Source: Onthophagus taurus (lineage: Eukaryota > Arthropoda > Insecta > Coleoptera > Scarabaeidae). From it: a DNA stretch of 64,000 nucleotides. The stretch covers positions 9,181,001-9,245,000 of the forward strand of contig NC_091972.1 in assembly GCF_036711975.1 (NCBI RefSeq). The letters are read 5' to 3'. The translations under genes were made by a program, and so were the position numbers. Below the pieces are notes generated by a model. It searched no databases, had not been told where the DNA came from, and saw nothing but the letters and a program-made list of their open reading frames with translations. This document shows positions 43,336-56,300 of the stretch, piece after piece (position 1 is the stretch's first letter; each line of letters begins with the position of its first letter).

Positions 43336-44365
43336 TCATTTTGCGCCTTTGAAAAATTCATAAGTGGATGAAAAGTCCTTGTCTCCATATCCCTGAGTCA
43401 TCATCACCCTATAAATTTGATGAACAACGGCGGTGATCGGAAGAGGAGCGCCACACCTAAGAGCGGTATTTTGTGCCAATGCTAAATCTTTAGCGGTCAA
43501 TTTCATCATGAAACCACCTTTGTAGCCGTTTGAAGAAGGAACATTCGGCATTAATCCGGGTACTGGATTGTAAGTTTCTGAAGACCAACATCTTCCGGTT
43601 GAAGAATTAATAATTGATGTTAAAACTTTTGCGTCCAATCCCATTTTAATACCTAAATTCATCGCTTCTGAAACTGCGGTCATACTAGCTGCTAATAATA
43701 AATTATTGCAAACTTTAGCTATTTGACCTGCACCGGGTTCACCGCAATGAACCACTCTTGCGCCGGCTTTTAAAAGTATTGGTTCGACAAAATCCAAATC
43801 GGCTTTATCGCCTCCAACCATAAAGGTTAAAGTCGCTGCTTGCGCACCTGTTACGCCACCGGAAACTGGAGCGTCTAAAAATCTAAATCCATTCGATTTT
43901 GCGGTTTTATACAAGTCTTGAGCTACCGATGAATCGATTGTAGAACAATCTACGTAAAGACCGTTTTTGTCAATTCCTTCCATAATTCCATTTTTTCCTT
44001 CTAAAGTTTCTTTAACAATCCCACCATCAGGTAACATTGTAATAACCACTTTGCATCCTTGAGCTGCTTCTTTAGGAGATGAACAAACTGTCGCCCCCGC
44101 TACCGATTTTGCCGCATTCGGCACAACGTCGAAAACCTTTAATTTCAATCCCTTTTGGATCATATTGGTCGCCATACGAGCGCCCATATTTCCAATCCCA
44201 ATGAATCCAACATCAGTAGATTGGTTCCTTTCTATATTAATATACAATCAAATTTAAAATTAATCCCAAAAATTACTACGATAAACATATTTTTTTCTTT
44301 AACGCGGACTTACGGTGCAACAAGTTGGATCTTAAATTGAATAGGAGTATTGTACGTCGAAACAT
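43336..44365 (-). CDS. Hibadh: 3-hydroxyisobutyrate dehydrogenase, mitochondrial
   Basis: Oxidises 3-hydroxyisobutyrate to methylmalonate semialdehyde with NAD+ in mitochondrial valine breakdown. Two minus-strand exons, 44314-44365 and 43336-44231, join through a split Gln codon across an 82 nt intron to give 315 residues (human precursor 336). Residues 1-18 (MFRRTILLFNLRSNLLHQ) form a basic amphipathic targeting presequence. The Rossmann motif GFIGIGNMG is at 26-34, MLPDGG near 83, CSTID at 113-117 and substrate motif DAPVSGG at 137-143. The catalytic Lys is K190 in GQIAKVCNN. GRCWSSETYNPVPG and KDLALAQ, typical of the family, follow. All key residues are present, so it should be active. Confidence 0.97.
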
Positions 44366-45240
44366 TTTTGCTACAGGTAAGTATAATATGTCTACGTGGG
44401 AAGAAAATCAAGTTATGAGAAAACGGTGTGCAGATCGAGACGATGGTCGACACAAAACTGAACGAACGACCCAGGCCGGACCGGACTGAAATGAATCGGA
44501 CGACTTGAAAGTGCCGTTTCTGTGACGGTGGTGTGCACGACGACGACGCTGGGAGGCTTGTTTTCAATTTAGTTTACGTGTTGACCTTGTCGATCACTTT
44601 TTAACGATGGGTTTTCTTGGTTGCCTATTGGACAAATAAAAAGGCACGAGTATCTGTGTTGCAAAAAAAATTTTGTAATCTTTATTAAGCATCAAAACAA
44701 GACAATTCATTGTATAGTAATTAATTCAAATTTGAAAAGGCGATAAGATGATAATATAAAATGATAACTAATTTATTAAAATTTACATTATTAATTACAT
44801 GGAAAGTGTAATTAGATCAAAGAGTATTATTTATAACTTCATCAAACTGCATATTGTGTGAATATGTATCATAATATGCCACGTGGCAATCGCAAATAGG
44901 CCACCAATACTACATGGGTGCTATTAAACGCACTGAAAATTCCTAAAAATAAATTTGCTACCAGTTGAGTTTTTTTTTTCCAAAAAAATGTTTTTATTTA
45001 ATTATAAATCAAAAAATATCTTTGTAAAAATAAGAAAATATCCGTTTATCTAGGTCGAGGAGAGATGGGGATGGGAAAATGTCAGAAAACCCCATTTTTC
45101 TATCGACTGACGATGCTGATTTTCTTCAGGTTTTCAAAACAGAAGACGCAATACTGCCACCATATCCAATTAGTAGTCAATGATTAGTTATTAAATCTTA
45201 TACATTTAAATAGATAACCAAATTTACATACGTGTAGAAT
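44366..45240. other. HIBADH 5' flank and spacer
   Basis: 44366-44580 is GC-richer than average and probably carries the HIBADH promoter/5'UTR. The rest is AT-rich with nothing recognisable. Confidence 0.45.
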
Positions 45241-45249
45241 AATTTGTAT

Positions 45250-45475
45250 ACACCTTATATACAGAATGGTCCATTTAACGTGACATCCGTGAGATAAGCG
45301 ATTATCTCGAAAACGGTTCATTTTACATAAAAATGAACCCAATGAAACTTGTTCTGTGCAAAGGGGAAAACCATATGACGATAACATTTTTTGACTTTGA
45401 CCTTAACATTATTTTCAAGGTTATATGAAGGTCACGACCAATCTTTTAAACGGCACCCTATATATTTTATTGTAA
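45250..45475. mobile_element. Short MITE with TATATACAGAATGGTCC-type ends
   Basis: About 220 bp beginning TATATACAGAATGGTCCATTTAA and ending TTTTAAACGGCACCCTATATA, imperfect inverted ends. Internal matching segments include CCTTAACATTATTTTCAAGG. Non-coding; a dispersed non-autonomous DNA element is the best explanation. Confidence 0.65.
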
Positions 45476-45659
45476 AATCTGAATCTGTGAATAAAAGTAA
45501 AGTAATTCAAAAAAAAAAAAAAAATTATACTGTGTGGTTTTGCCAGTACAACGACAAAACATCTTTTCATCATCGCTTGGTTTTCGCGGTTGATAACGCC
45601 TGATAAAGGCAAATCAAAATTGAAAGTCTATGTGATTAACATAATAAAAAATAATGACA

Positions 45660-45905
45660 CAAAAGATTACTAATAAATATTCTGGTTGGGACAAGTTCAA
45701 AGTACGGCTAGAAAACTTAATTAGTCTAAACCCAAGACTAAACAATAAAGATGATCCTGAGGTTCAGGCTCTACACTTTTGAACGAGCAGCTGCAAAAGA
45801 GAGAAATGAAGATAATCACCCCTTCGAAATTAGGAATATAGCAAAAGAAAAACAGAAGAGTAAGAAGAATATGGCATAGATCCAGAAACGGAGCAGATAA
45901 AAGAA
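45660..45905 (+). pseudogene. Decayed jockey-like LINE fragment (end of endonuclease)
   Basis: KITNKYSGWDKFKVRLENLISLNPRL followed by DDPEVQA resembles the linker after the endonuclease of jockey-clade ORF2 proteins (TDW..F...L......). Stops appear soon after. A KEKQKSKKNMA stretch may continue it in another frame. A small dead fragment. Confidence 0.5.
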
Positions 45906-47569
45906 GATTCCGAAAATGATGTAATTATCTGAATTTAAATGACGTTAGAGTACTAGAACTTACATAAAGCGATGTAGTCATAAAATAATCAAGCTTTGAT
46001 CAACCGTCATATTTATCAGTGATAAATTATTGGTATTTATTTTTCTGTTTTTATAAGTAAAACAGCTTTAGTTAGGGAATCAATTAAAATGCTATAGATT
46101 CCGCTAGATACAATGTCTTTTATTGATCTACTCACCATGAGAGGTCGGTATAGCGCAGTATAAAGCACAATCAGTATACTTACTCTCACGTGATTTACGT
46201 ATTTTTTGTGAGTCTGATAATAACCACAAATGAATAGTGGAATATTGCATTTTTAGTTAGTCTATTATGTCATCTTACAAAAAAACGTTGTATGTACCAA
46301 TTGCCTTAAATACCATAATTAAGTATTCTTTCTTAACTCGTTAAGAACGGTTCAGGTATTGAGTTTTTCAATTTGTCACTAAAATTCATGATAAAATTAT
46401 TGTGGGCAAAAGAAATGCTTGATGTAGATGCCAGAAATCAAATTATGATCATTTATTATGATTTATAGATACATGAGATACATGCTGTTCAAAATTGATC
46501 AATGAAAGTTATAAATCTGAAAGATAGAAATTTTTGAACTCTCCGTATCCTTTAAAACAAGACATTGATAAATGATGTAAACCGTCACATTTTTAACCAG
46601 TTCTTTTCTGACTTATCCTACGCAGTTATAGAAAGATAAGCAACTCTCAAATCTCTAGAAGAATCCAAGTAAAATATATAGATCTTCGCTATGCTAAACA
46701 CATTGTGAATTAATCCCGGAACGGAATACGTTCTTTTAAATAAGCGCGCATATACCACGGAAAAAACCGCAGCTCTCGCAGAGAGACCTTGCAATCAATT
46801 GCGTTCCTTTGCTCACCGCTGAGATTCCGGAGTGCGTTTCACTCGCATCTTGAGCAAAATATGTGACATCACGTGGAGAGCGCATTCTACTAAAAACAAT
46901 AAGTCAAAATGTTCGGCAACAATATTCCGCGATAGAAAGTCGACTAACCTTTATACAATAATTTCTTCTCCTCTAAAATACTTTGCGGTGATCTTTTAGA
47001 AACATTACTATATTCCTAGGATGAAGGAAGCAATTACAACAATTCTCTCTACCACAAAACGCTTAGAAGTAAGAAACCTGGACTCTTATACTCGTTAGAT
47101 AAAGGTAAGACGGCGAAATCGTATTATTGATTGTTTTGGCTCGTTATAGATGAAAGAAAGTACCAGTGAGATGTATATATGGAGTTGACCCACAACTCCA
47201 ATGCAGAGAACCTGTAAGATTTATATTTATGAAATAAAAGAAGTGAAGATAGGATAAGGTTCTTCTCGTATCAAAGGACAGACCTTCTTGTGTAGCTACA
47301 GGAATAACCACCATAAGTGGAAAAGAATGAAGTTTGAAGATGTATGATATGCAATGGGACTCATCAATTGCTTGCCCGTTATATTGCCCGTGATTACGCA
47401 TGGTGTGGATACATGGACAAATAGCAAGGCATTAACTCCTTATCCAAGATAGAAATGCTGTCAAAACCAAAGTGATGCTTTTGCTCAGAATGATGCGCAT
47501 AATCTCCCTTATGATAATTAATATGGTTGAATAAATATTGGGAAGTAATTCCTGTATAGGAACCATAGT

Positions 47570-48300
47570 AATGGCTGCATGGGATTTTATAGATGGGTAT
47601 CAGCGAAGTGAAAAGAAAGGGACAAGGATTGAAGACTTTGCAAAAGAGGATACTATTGCAGACACATAGGTAGATCTGTCAAGTGAGATTCGGAAAGCCA
47701 AATTATCCAACTGGGAGTCCTTACACTCGAAAATTTCTCGAATTTGAAGAAAGGGTAGGTATAATACAAATACACGCAAAACAGAACATGCAGATGTTAG
47801 AGACGAAGATCTTTTCTACGATGATTTACAGAAAACTCTGCAGAAAACACAAAATAAGCATGTTATGACAACGGGTAGCAAACTTGGACAATGTTAGACA
47901 GACACAAAGCAAAAATAAAAGCGACAGAGATGAATATCTACGAAAAATATTAAGAAAACTAGGAGATACATAATACGACGCAAGAAAGTCAGAAAAGAAC
48001 TAAGCTTGTTAAGCTCTACTAGTGCGGTGGCACTAGTAGAGGAAATAGAAGAGAAATATCTGAAATTGTGTGGTCATCTGCTTTGAATGGACGTAGAAAA
48101 AATATCATAGAAAGTGTTCAATATGAGAGAAAGACAATATGTGATATACCAAGAATCCAGTGAGAAGAAGTAATAGAAAAAGTGAAAGTTGAAAAGGTGA
48201 TTGAAAAGAGAAAGATGTTGCCGAAGTACTAAGAATAGCTAGAGGTTTGGATACCTACAGGAGATGAATCCCAGACCTAGCACCATGGGACAGAATAGGG
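47570..48300 (+). pseudogene. Decayed RTE/CR1-like LINE relic
   Basis: Pieces in different frames match RTE-type (so-called craniofacial-development-protein-2-like) ORF2. At about 47580-47669 reads WDFIDGYQRSEKKGTRIEDFAKED (family: G.G.RNERGERLI.FA). Near 47910 reads KATEMNIYEK (family: ATEMRFLR). Near 48060-48130 reads LKLCGHLL-MDVEKIS-KVFNMRE with stops (family: LKWYGHV.RM...RIPKKV). An old inactive copy. Confidence 0.6.
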
Positions 48301-51300
48301 TAAGAGAAAGAAGAAAATTTTATGGTTATAGTCACAATTTCTACTATGATTACTTTTTTTGATGCTCCTAAAATTACTCACAGATTTTTGATCACCTCTT
48401 TCTTCTTGATCTTGATTCTTAACAAAGTAAAATAACATTTGTCTTAAAATTGTGGTTATCGAAATAGAAATTTCTATTCAATCAGATAATTACACACGTG
48501 TGGCCAAAAAAGTACGTAATTAAACTGTTGCATTACAAATTACAACCGCATTTCAAAATTTTTAATTTAAATTTCTTTATAAGTATTACAATATTTTATA
48601 ACGTTATTTAGACCAGATCACCATGTGCAGAGCAAATATACAGTTTCATCTGATAAGAAATAACAAACATAATAACTGCAATCTTTTGTTTAATGTAACA
48701 GGCGATTATAAAGTATGATGTAACCCTAAGATTAAACAAAAAAATAATTTCTCCTTTATTTTTAAGAAATGCATTGTATTTTATATTGTATAAACAATTA
48801 TAATTTGTATTTCTAAAAATATTTTAGAGTCGTTTAACATTAATTTTCTCTTAAAGAAAGTGTTTCGTCTTTCACGTTTTAACGCTAACATAAACATTAC
48901 TACAAACTGTTTCTAAACGGTCAAACTTCACCGTTAATTTAGTTGTATTTGAAATGAAGAAAAGACGACACTAAATCACCACAACAATGGCAATTATACG
49001 TTATTATAATAATTGTTTGAGAAGCACTATTTAGAATTTAAAGTAGAATGTAGATATTTTAGTTTTTTTTGGGACACCTGTAAATAAACAATACAAAAGG
49101 TATATAACTGAGAAGTGGCGTAAATGTTGCGCACCGCTTCAGAAGTCACATAACCAATCGAAACCGGCGTTACACACCTCATAGTTGATAACAACGCCGT
49201 GACATCATTATTTTTTCGTCGACAGGTATATAACAACGTGTTGATCGTTTAAATATAAAATGTGCATCTTAAACCACGAGAGTGTTGGTCGATGTTTTAG
49301 GGAAGAAAAGAAAATGTTCAAATATTAAAGGTGATAATATCATAAAAAAATAGAAAAGTTACTTTATGAGGTAAGTCGTTCAAAAATCTTATAAATTTTC
49401 TTATCTAACTGCATTCTCGAGCATTTAAGGACTTGAATAATAGTTTTTTAATCAAAAAACCACTTGAATGTGAGTTATTTATCCTTTTTTGTATTTTTAG
49501 AAAATAGTTTTTGCTATGAAATATGTAAAGTGATTAATAGTAATTTGTTTTTTTTTTTTTGGTTTTTCTCGTTGTGTTTCAAACATGCTACAATACAACC
49601 AGCTTCTTCAACTCCGATAAGGTTTTATCGCGGCCCGATAAACCAGAATTTCTTTATTGTTTTGATGTCACATAAAAATTCAAAATTCCTATTTTAAAAT
49701 TATTGCAAAATTATTAATTAATATAAATAATTATGGAAGTTCATTTTGCTTTAAAATATTAACATAATTTTTGTTTAAGAAATTTTTGAAATACATTTAA
49801 GAAGTGTACCATTGGGATACACGTTTAAGGTTTAGCACTAATTAGCGTAGAACCGCAACTATTTACGGTAATAATAATAATAATAAAATGGTGAGCGCCC
49901 GAGAAGAAAATAAGGTCAGCTTAGAAAACTAAACGTGTGGCATAAAAAAATAGCAATGTTCTAAGTGATAAACTAAACATTTAATCTAGATGACGATTAC
50001 AACTATTGTGTTAACCATCCGATGTAATCAAGATTTATTTGTTGACCTACATTTTCCTTAAGTAGGTGTACTTATAACGTTATTGCAACAATAATTCCTT
50101 TCGTAGTCAGTTTTAAGAACCGAGTTTAATTCTTTTTTTATTCATTTAAATTGAAACAATAAAGTTTAAATTTAAACGTGAAACATCTAAATTGCGCACG
50201 AGTTACAAACAATATTTACCAACCATACATCACTATCTTTATTCGAAATACAATAGTACAATAAAATACTAATGTTTGAGAATAAATAATCCCGTCGAAA
50301 TTACCACATGGCGAAGTTTACTGAACACAGGGAAACCTTATCTTTTTTCTTATCTTCAGTACTAGGATTATTACTCGACAGCAACCCGTTTCGACTTTAC
50401 ATAACCGAGTACAACGTTAATGAATTATCAGTGGCAAATTGACTACCTATCTGATATCTTCGTTTTATACAATATCAAACTAGCCATTTAAGATTTTATA
50501 GTTTCAATGTCAACACCTAATAATATTATTTAAATTTTCAGGTACGATTTTTCTACATTTTCAAATTATATGGATTCGTTTAAAACTCGAAAATAAAGAG
50601 AGCTATCCGTAGACAGTACAGAATTAAATCACTGTCATGGAGTTGCTCTCTTTATGGACGAGTTACTAATCATCTATTTATAATAACCTTAATCTTGAAG
50701 AATTTTATGGTAAGTAAAAATAAAGTTATCTAAAAAATTGTATTAATTTGCTATATTTCTTAGTATTAATAAAATCAAAACTGTAAATTTATTTGTTAGG
50801 ATTGCATATCAAAGATTTATCGTCAAATTTAAATAGTAGTATTTGTATTAAAATATTATTATTTAAGTATATATCGAGTTTCTTCAAGAATAAGAAAATT
50901 TTGTTCTTAAATTATGTGTTCAGAATTAGCACGGTTATCTATTCTGATATTTAAGAGTGCCAAATTAATTTCTACTATGTTTATAATAGATAAATCTTTA
51001 TTGTGGAGGTTCAATAACTAGAAATTAATTTATTGAAATATTAAATACAGAAATTAATTTCCCGCACGGCGAAAGTAAGTTTTTAAACAGCTTTATTATT
51101 GAAAATACGCATTATAAACGTTATATCCAACTAACGTTAATAATAATTTAAAATTACGCTTATACTTTAAGTTTCAAATTTAAAAAAAATTTAATTATTA
51201 ATTAAAATGAAGATTTAACGAATTCGATTGTGTTCGGTTTTCACAGTTTTGATTGGTTTGGTTAGGTTAATAAACAAAGGATTAATTACAAAGAGTTTGA

Positions 51301-52646
51301 TGTGTGATTAATCGAGAGATTCCATCTATCCAGATTTTAATAACCGTTTTGTTAAATACTCGTATGCATTTTTTATATCTTTTTTTTCAATTTTCCTTTT
51401 ATTATTGCAATCTATAGCATACAACAACAATAAACAAAATAAAATAATAACAAAGAGAACCCGCTCAATAGTAGGTCCAAAAGAAAACCGTGTTAATGCT
51501 TGGTTGTGACAAACAATAACATTTTTATGTAGTATAATAAATGAAAGATAGGTGATCTTTATTCCGACATGGATAGTTCTGGTAGGTCCTTTCGCTTCAA
51601 TATATTAATAGTTGTCCGGCATAACAGATTTTTTGCAAGTCGATTTGGATGAATTTGCAGCCTTTGGATGACAATTACACGAGATGATCTCTTGACTATA
51701 GTTTTATTTGTTGTTTCATTTCTGGGGTTCATGGATGGTAAGTTTTTGGCAGTTAACCTCAAGGAAGAGTGCGATTCATCAGATCATGAGCTTTTTATAG
51801 ATTTATCAACATCACCTCTTTGATGAACAAGTTTTGCTTTGTGCTTCTACTGTGCAACCAAGCGTTTATGCAGGGAACCATTTCTGCTACCCAGAGCACA
51901 AAACAATTCAAAATGAAGAAATTTGCACTGTGGAGATCTAGCATTCTAAAAGATACTTTGTACGCTAATCGACCTCAAAAACTTATAAAGCAAGAGGAAG
52001 AACAGTTATTGCAAGATATTGAATCCTACTAATCCATTACTACACATTTGACATAATGACCAATTAGGACAAAGCTTTCCAATATGGAATACATATATGA
52101 TTAGTCATGTACTGTAAATATGTAATATGGTATAAACAGATAACCACTTGGGTTTTAAATTATCATGATTTACGTTTATTTGCTTCTGAAATTTTGTAAA
52201 TATGACACATATTAATTGATAAAGAAATTTTTTGAGCAACACGTAAAACTCCTCATAACTCAGTTATGTTAAATATACCATAAAAAATTCTGTGAACATC
52301 TTTGTACACTTTAAGTAATAGATAACGTTAAATAAATATGTTAAAATACTAAGTATGTACTTTATTATTCATCCCTTTTTACCGAGGACGAAAAACATGT
52401 ACGAAAAGCAAACTTATATTAGTAAGAATAGTGTTACATATTTAATTATAATAATATAACGGAGAAAGAATTAAAAAAAAATTAAGATTAATTTTGTAAT
52501 TAAAGTAACAATTTCGAGCGCCATCTCTTATTGACAACCACAACTCCACAACCTAACCTCAAATATAATACTGATTCTCAGTTAATAACAAGTTATTAAT
52601 TTTCGTTGAGAAATAACTGTTTTATTAATACAGTGTAATCGAAACA
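48300..52646. other. AT-rich intergenic region, no recognised gene
   Basis: Frames are short. 51559-52032 holds opposing ~70-codon frames with slightly more balanced composition and may be an old repeat, but I recognise no motif. Poly-T and ATA-rich runs dominate elsewhere. The last few hundred bases probably contain the DCTN6 promoter. Confidence 0.5.
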
Positions 52647-53378
52647 ATGTCATCTAAACATTCGTAATTACTTTATAATATAAATATAATATAAATTAAT
52701 AATCCAGTCTTTTCTTTCTAGTGTAAAAATAATGCAAGGTGCAATAGTTTGCCAGGAAGCAAAACTATGGGGTGATATCACTGTTGGTGCCGGAACAATA
52801 ATACACCCATGTGCTTATATTACTGCCGAAGCTGGACCAATCATTATTGGTGACCGGTGTTTAATTGAAGAACAAGCTAAAATCACCCACAGGTGCTTCA
52901 TCCTTTTCTTTTTATTTTATTTTCTCTTTAAAATCTTCAAAATGTAAATAATTTTTATTGTTTAAGGGTTCCTTTCGACAGAGAGAATCAAGAAAACATT
53001 CCAGTTTTAATAATAGGTGCTAACAATGTGTTCGAAGTTGGTTGCAATGTTGAAGCTTGTAAAATAGGCGATAATAACACATTTGAGTCAAAGTGTTTTG
53101 TTGGGAATAAAGTTACTGTTACTAATGGATGTACCATTGGAAGTGGATGTGTTTTAACCGAAGAACAAGTTTTGAAGGAAAACACAACAATTTTTGGGGA
53201 ATATTGTGAAAGGAGAGAAGCTTTATGTGCACCGACAGTAAGATTTCTAACTATTTTGTGTTTGTATAAGTAATAATAATGAATTATTTGTTTATAGATA
53301 CAAACACTACAAATGGATACACTTTCTAAAATGTTGCCTAACTATCATAGAATTAGAAAGCAAACTCATAAAAATTAA
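52647..53378 (+). CDS. DCTN6: Dynactin subunit 6 (p27)
   Basis: Part of the pointed-end complex of dynactin, which adapts dynein to cargo. Four exons, 52647-52663, 52722-52892, 52967-53237 and 53298-53378, sum to 540 nt and 179 residues (human 190), with introns of 58, 74 and 60 nt. The 17 nt first exon encodes MSSKHS and joins to [10 protein letters not shown], matching human SVKIAPGAVVC. The internal Met at 52732 is therefore not the start. The body is a left-handed beta-helix of hexapeptide repeats ([67 protein letters not shown]). The C-terminus [22 protein letters not shown] closely follows human TLQLDFLMKILPNYHHLKK. Confidence 0.96.
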
Positions 53379-56300
53379 AGCAAGCTTGTTTATCTCAAAT
53401 ATTTTTTATTGCTATTGTATTTATTAACATTTAAAACATTTTATTTTTGGTTGCTTGTATCATAAATTTAATACACTTAAAATAATATAGTTTTTCGCTT
53501 ACATCAAGTATTCATGTAAAGAAAATATATTTAGTTGTACTAAATTCTGTTTTTATTGTAATCTTTCATAATGCAAACCATCAATATGTATATGTAAGAG
53601 ACTAATTCATAAAGTAGTAGATGTTATCAATTGAATAACAAGTGATAAAAAATGTAAAAAAATATACCTTGTTTATCCATGGATATAAACAAAGCACTTA
53701 TGGTTAATTTAATCTGTTATTAATCATTAATACAATATTATTTGAAGACTAAGGAAAATATTTTTATAAATAAAATCTAAAGTACTTTCCAAATCATTTT
53801 ACACCAATTATGAAATTATGTATTGTTATTTGATAAAAACTATAATTATAATCAATTAAGTTGTCTTAAAGTTGATATAGATCAATTATTTTGTTGTTAT
53901 AGTATTTAAAATTTCATAAAATACCACCGCTTATTATTTTGGAGGGTCTAGAACAGACATCTAAATCAATGTTACTAACATAACATGTTTGACAGGTTGA
54001 AAGAGTGAAGGAAAGATTGTGTCTAGTCTTCTATTAGCAGAATCTAGCTCTTTAGTATAGTCTTCTACAGTATTCTACTAGTTTAGCAATTTTTAATTCT
54101 CAGCCAGCAGTACTTAGTATTCTCAACAGTACTCTTCAGCCTTTAGTATTTAATATTACACAACCGAATGCAAGAGATCAAATCCTGAGAAAATTGTAAT
54201 GAGTTTATCAAGGATTACCTCTTTCATAAATGTTAACTTTATTTTCGAGACATAAATATTTGTAGTTGCTGGAAATTTGTATCAATTTTAAAATATTTAT
54301 TATCTATTAACTCCAAAGATTTTTAGAAAATCGAATCCTTGGAAAATATATATAAAATCATCAAGTAATTAATATCAATAAAAGCATGAGATTTCCAATA
54401 AAATTTTTGTTGTGAAAAATATCTGGAATAAATAAGCATTTTTGAGTTTTTTTCTCCATAACTAGGTGTTCTGCTATTTTATTATAGTTGTTTTATAACT
54501 TCTAATCTCTGTAATATTTCTGATATGAATTTCAAAAATGTTGATAATATATTGTATAAATAAGTGTATACAGTGTAATGTTTTATGTTCGTATTCTTGA
54601 CGGAGACGAGAAAAGGGTGTCGTTAAACGAATTTGGCGCGGCACAAAGATAACACAACGTTGTATACTATTTATGCCGGTTTTGCTTTGGACGGCCCCCT
54701 GAGGGCTTCGTTTACATTTTTGATGCCGCTCTCGTAAACGCGCTCACATTTGTAAGTTCGCCGGAGCGATACGTGCGACAAACGCGCCGCCAATAAATCA
54801 CCGACGTTGTTAAGAAGGGCCCGACGCATATTAAACTAACGTCCGGACGTCGCCGACGCGTGAAACCTCCACATATACTCCTCCACCTCCTCTTCTTCAT
54901 CTTCTAAAACGTACATATGTTGAGAAACATTCTACACCAACTCATCACTTTCAACTTCTTATTTCAGATTGGAATTTTTTGGTAATCATTTTCAACCATT
55001 CAAAATGAAAGATATTTATCTATAAAGTATTGAATTACTTCTTAAAGGAAATAAGATACTTAAAGAAATCAAAATGTTTTTTATTTTGTAAGTAAAAATC
55101 CAAATATTTACTTTTGTAAATTCGTTAAAAAATGTATAATTTTGCACATAAATAATTAATTATGTAAAGGAACGGTTATGACCGGCCCCAAATCGTAATA
55201 ATACGGGAAAAGCGGTGGCGCGCACGTATAAACATCAAATTGCATGTTATTATCGTGTAAACGGTGCGGAAGCGGTTTCCTGCGTTCGGTTTGTCTGTCC
55301 TTTCTTCCACACAACTTGTGGGACTAATGACAACGACGAAACACGGGGGTCCGCCAATAATACACCGAGGCCAAATTGTAACAAAGCAGAATTACAATTG
55401 CGACGACACCGGCATCGACGACGATGATTTGGTTAAACGTCAATATGAAAGACACTGTCGTCGAAATGGGCGTTACTCCCATTTTAATGTAGGCCTAAGT
55501 GTAGGTGGTTTATAACTAGTAATAAGACAGTTGGAAGAAATTTACATTTACCTAATCGGAGAAACCAACTTTCACCAGCTCTTACGATAATACGTTTATG
55601 GTGATCCGTTATTTTTTTAGGAAGTGGTTATGCATGGTTTTTGGAAATGTATTCACATGTTATTATTCAGATGATATTTTGTGAGTAAATTAAACTTGGA
55701 AGTCATCAAGTTTATCTGATAGAGTATGATAGAAAACTCAATGAAACCCTCTCTATGCAAAAGAATAAGCCAAGGATGTATCGTGGAAGACGAATGGTAA
55801 AAAATGCGTTTGTTACTCTTAGAATTTTTTGCAGCAATACTATGTTATACTCGATTAAAGTCGGTGTAAAGAGAGGTATAATTTACACACAAATCTTTGT
55901 TTCTACAAAAGGTGGCTTAGAATAAATGCATATATCGTTTTATTTCTTTTTAATTTTGATATAATACAACTCTAATGTTATTCAGACCATATTACTATGC
56001 GGTGGGCAGCCACTATAAAGAAGGATAACAATCTCTTTAGTGACACTTTTCGGGTTAGGGCATGAAATATTCCTCACAAGTATTATGAAATCGTTTACAA
56101 ATTACATAACGTTGTTTTTCGTATTCAATGTTGTTACTTTTAGTCAAAAGTAACATTAAAAGTATAGTTTCTTAATACGAATATTAATGTTTCTAAATAA
56201 TAATTGCCGGTCTAAACTATGTAAACATCAAATTCTGTAAACATATGAAAATATGCTAGATATTTCTTATTAATATAATGCAATTTAAAATTGTACATAG

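Noticed and set aside
51559-52032. Opposed ~70-codon frames, possible transposon
   Set aside because: No motif of piggyBac, Tc1, hAT or LINE could be recognised in any frame.
52732-52947. DCTN6 start at the internal ATG 52732 and read-through past 52892
   Set aside because: The upstream 17 nt exon restores the conserved N-terminus, and the frame beyond 52892 is intron with poly-Phe/Leu translation.
54712-54900. 62-codon minus-strand Arg-rich frame
   Set aside because: CpG-rich composition alone explains the open frame; no motif or start context.
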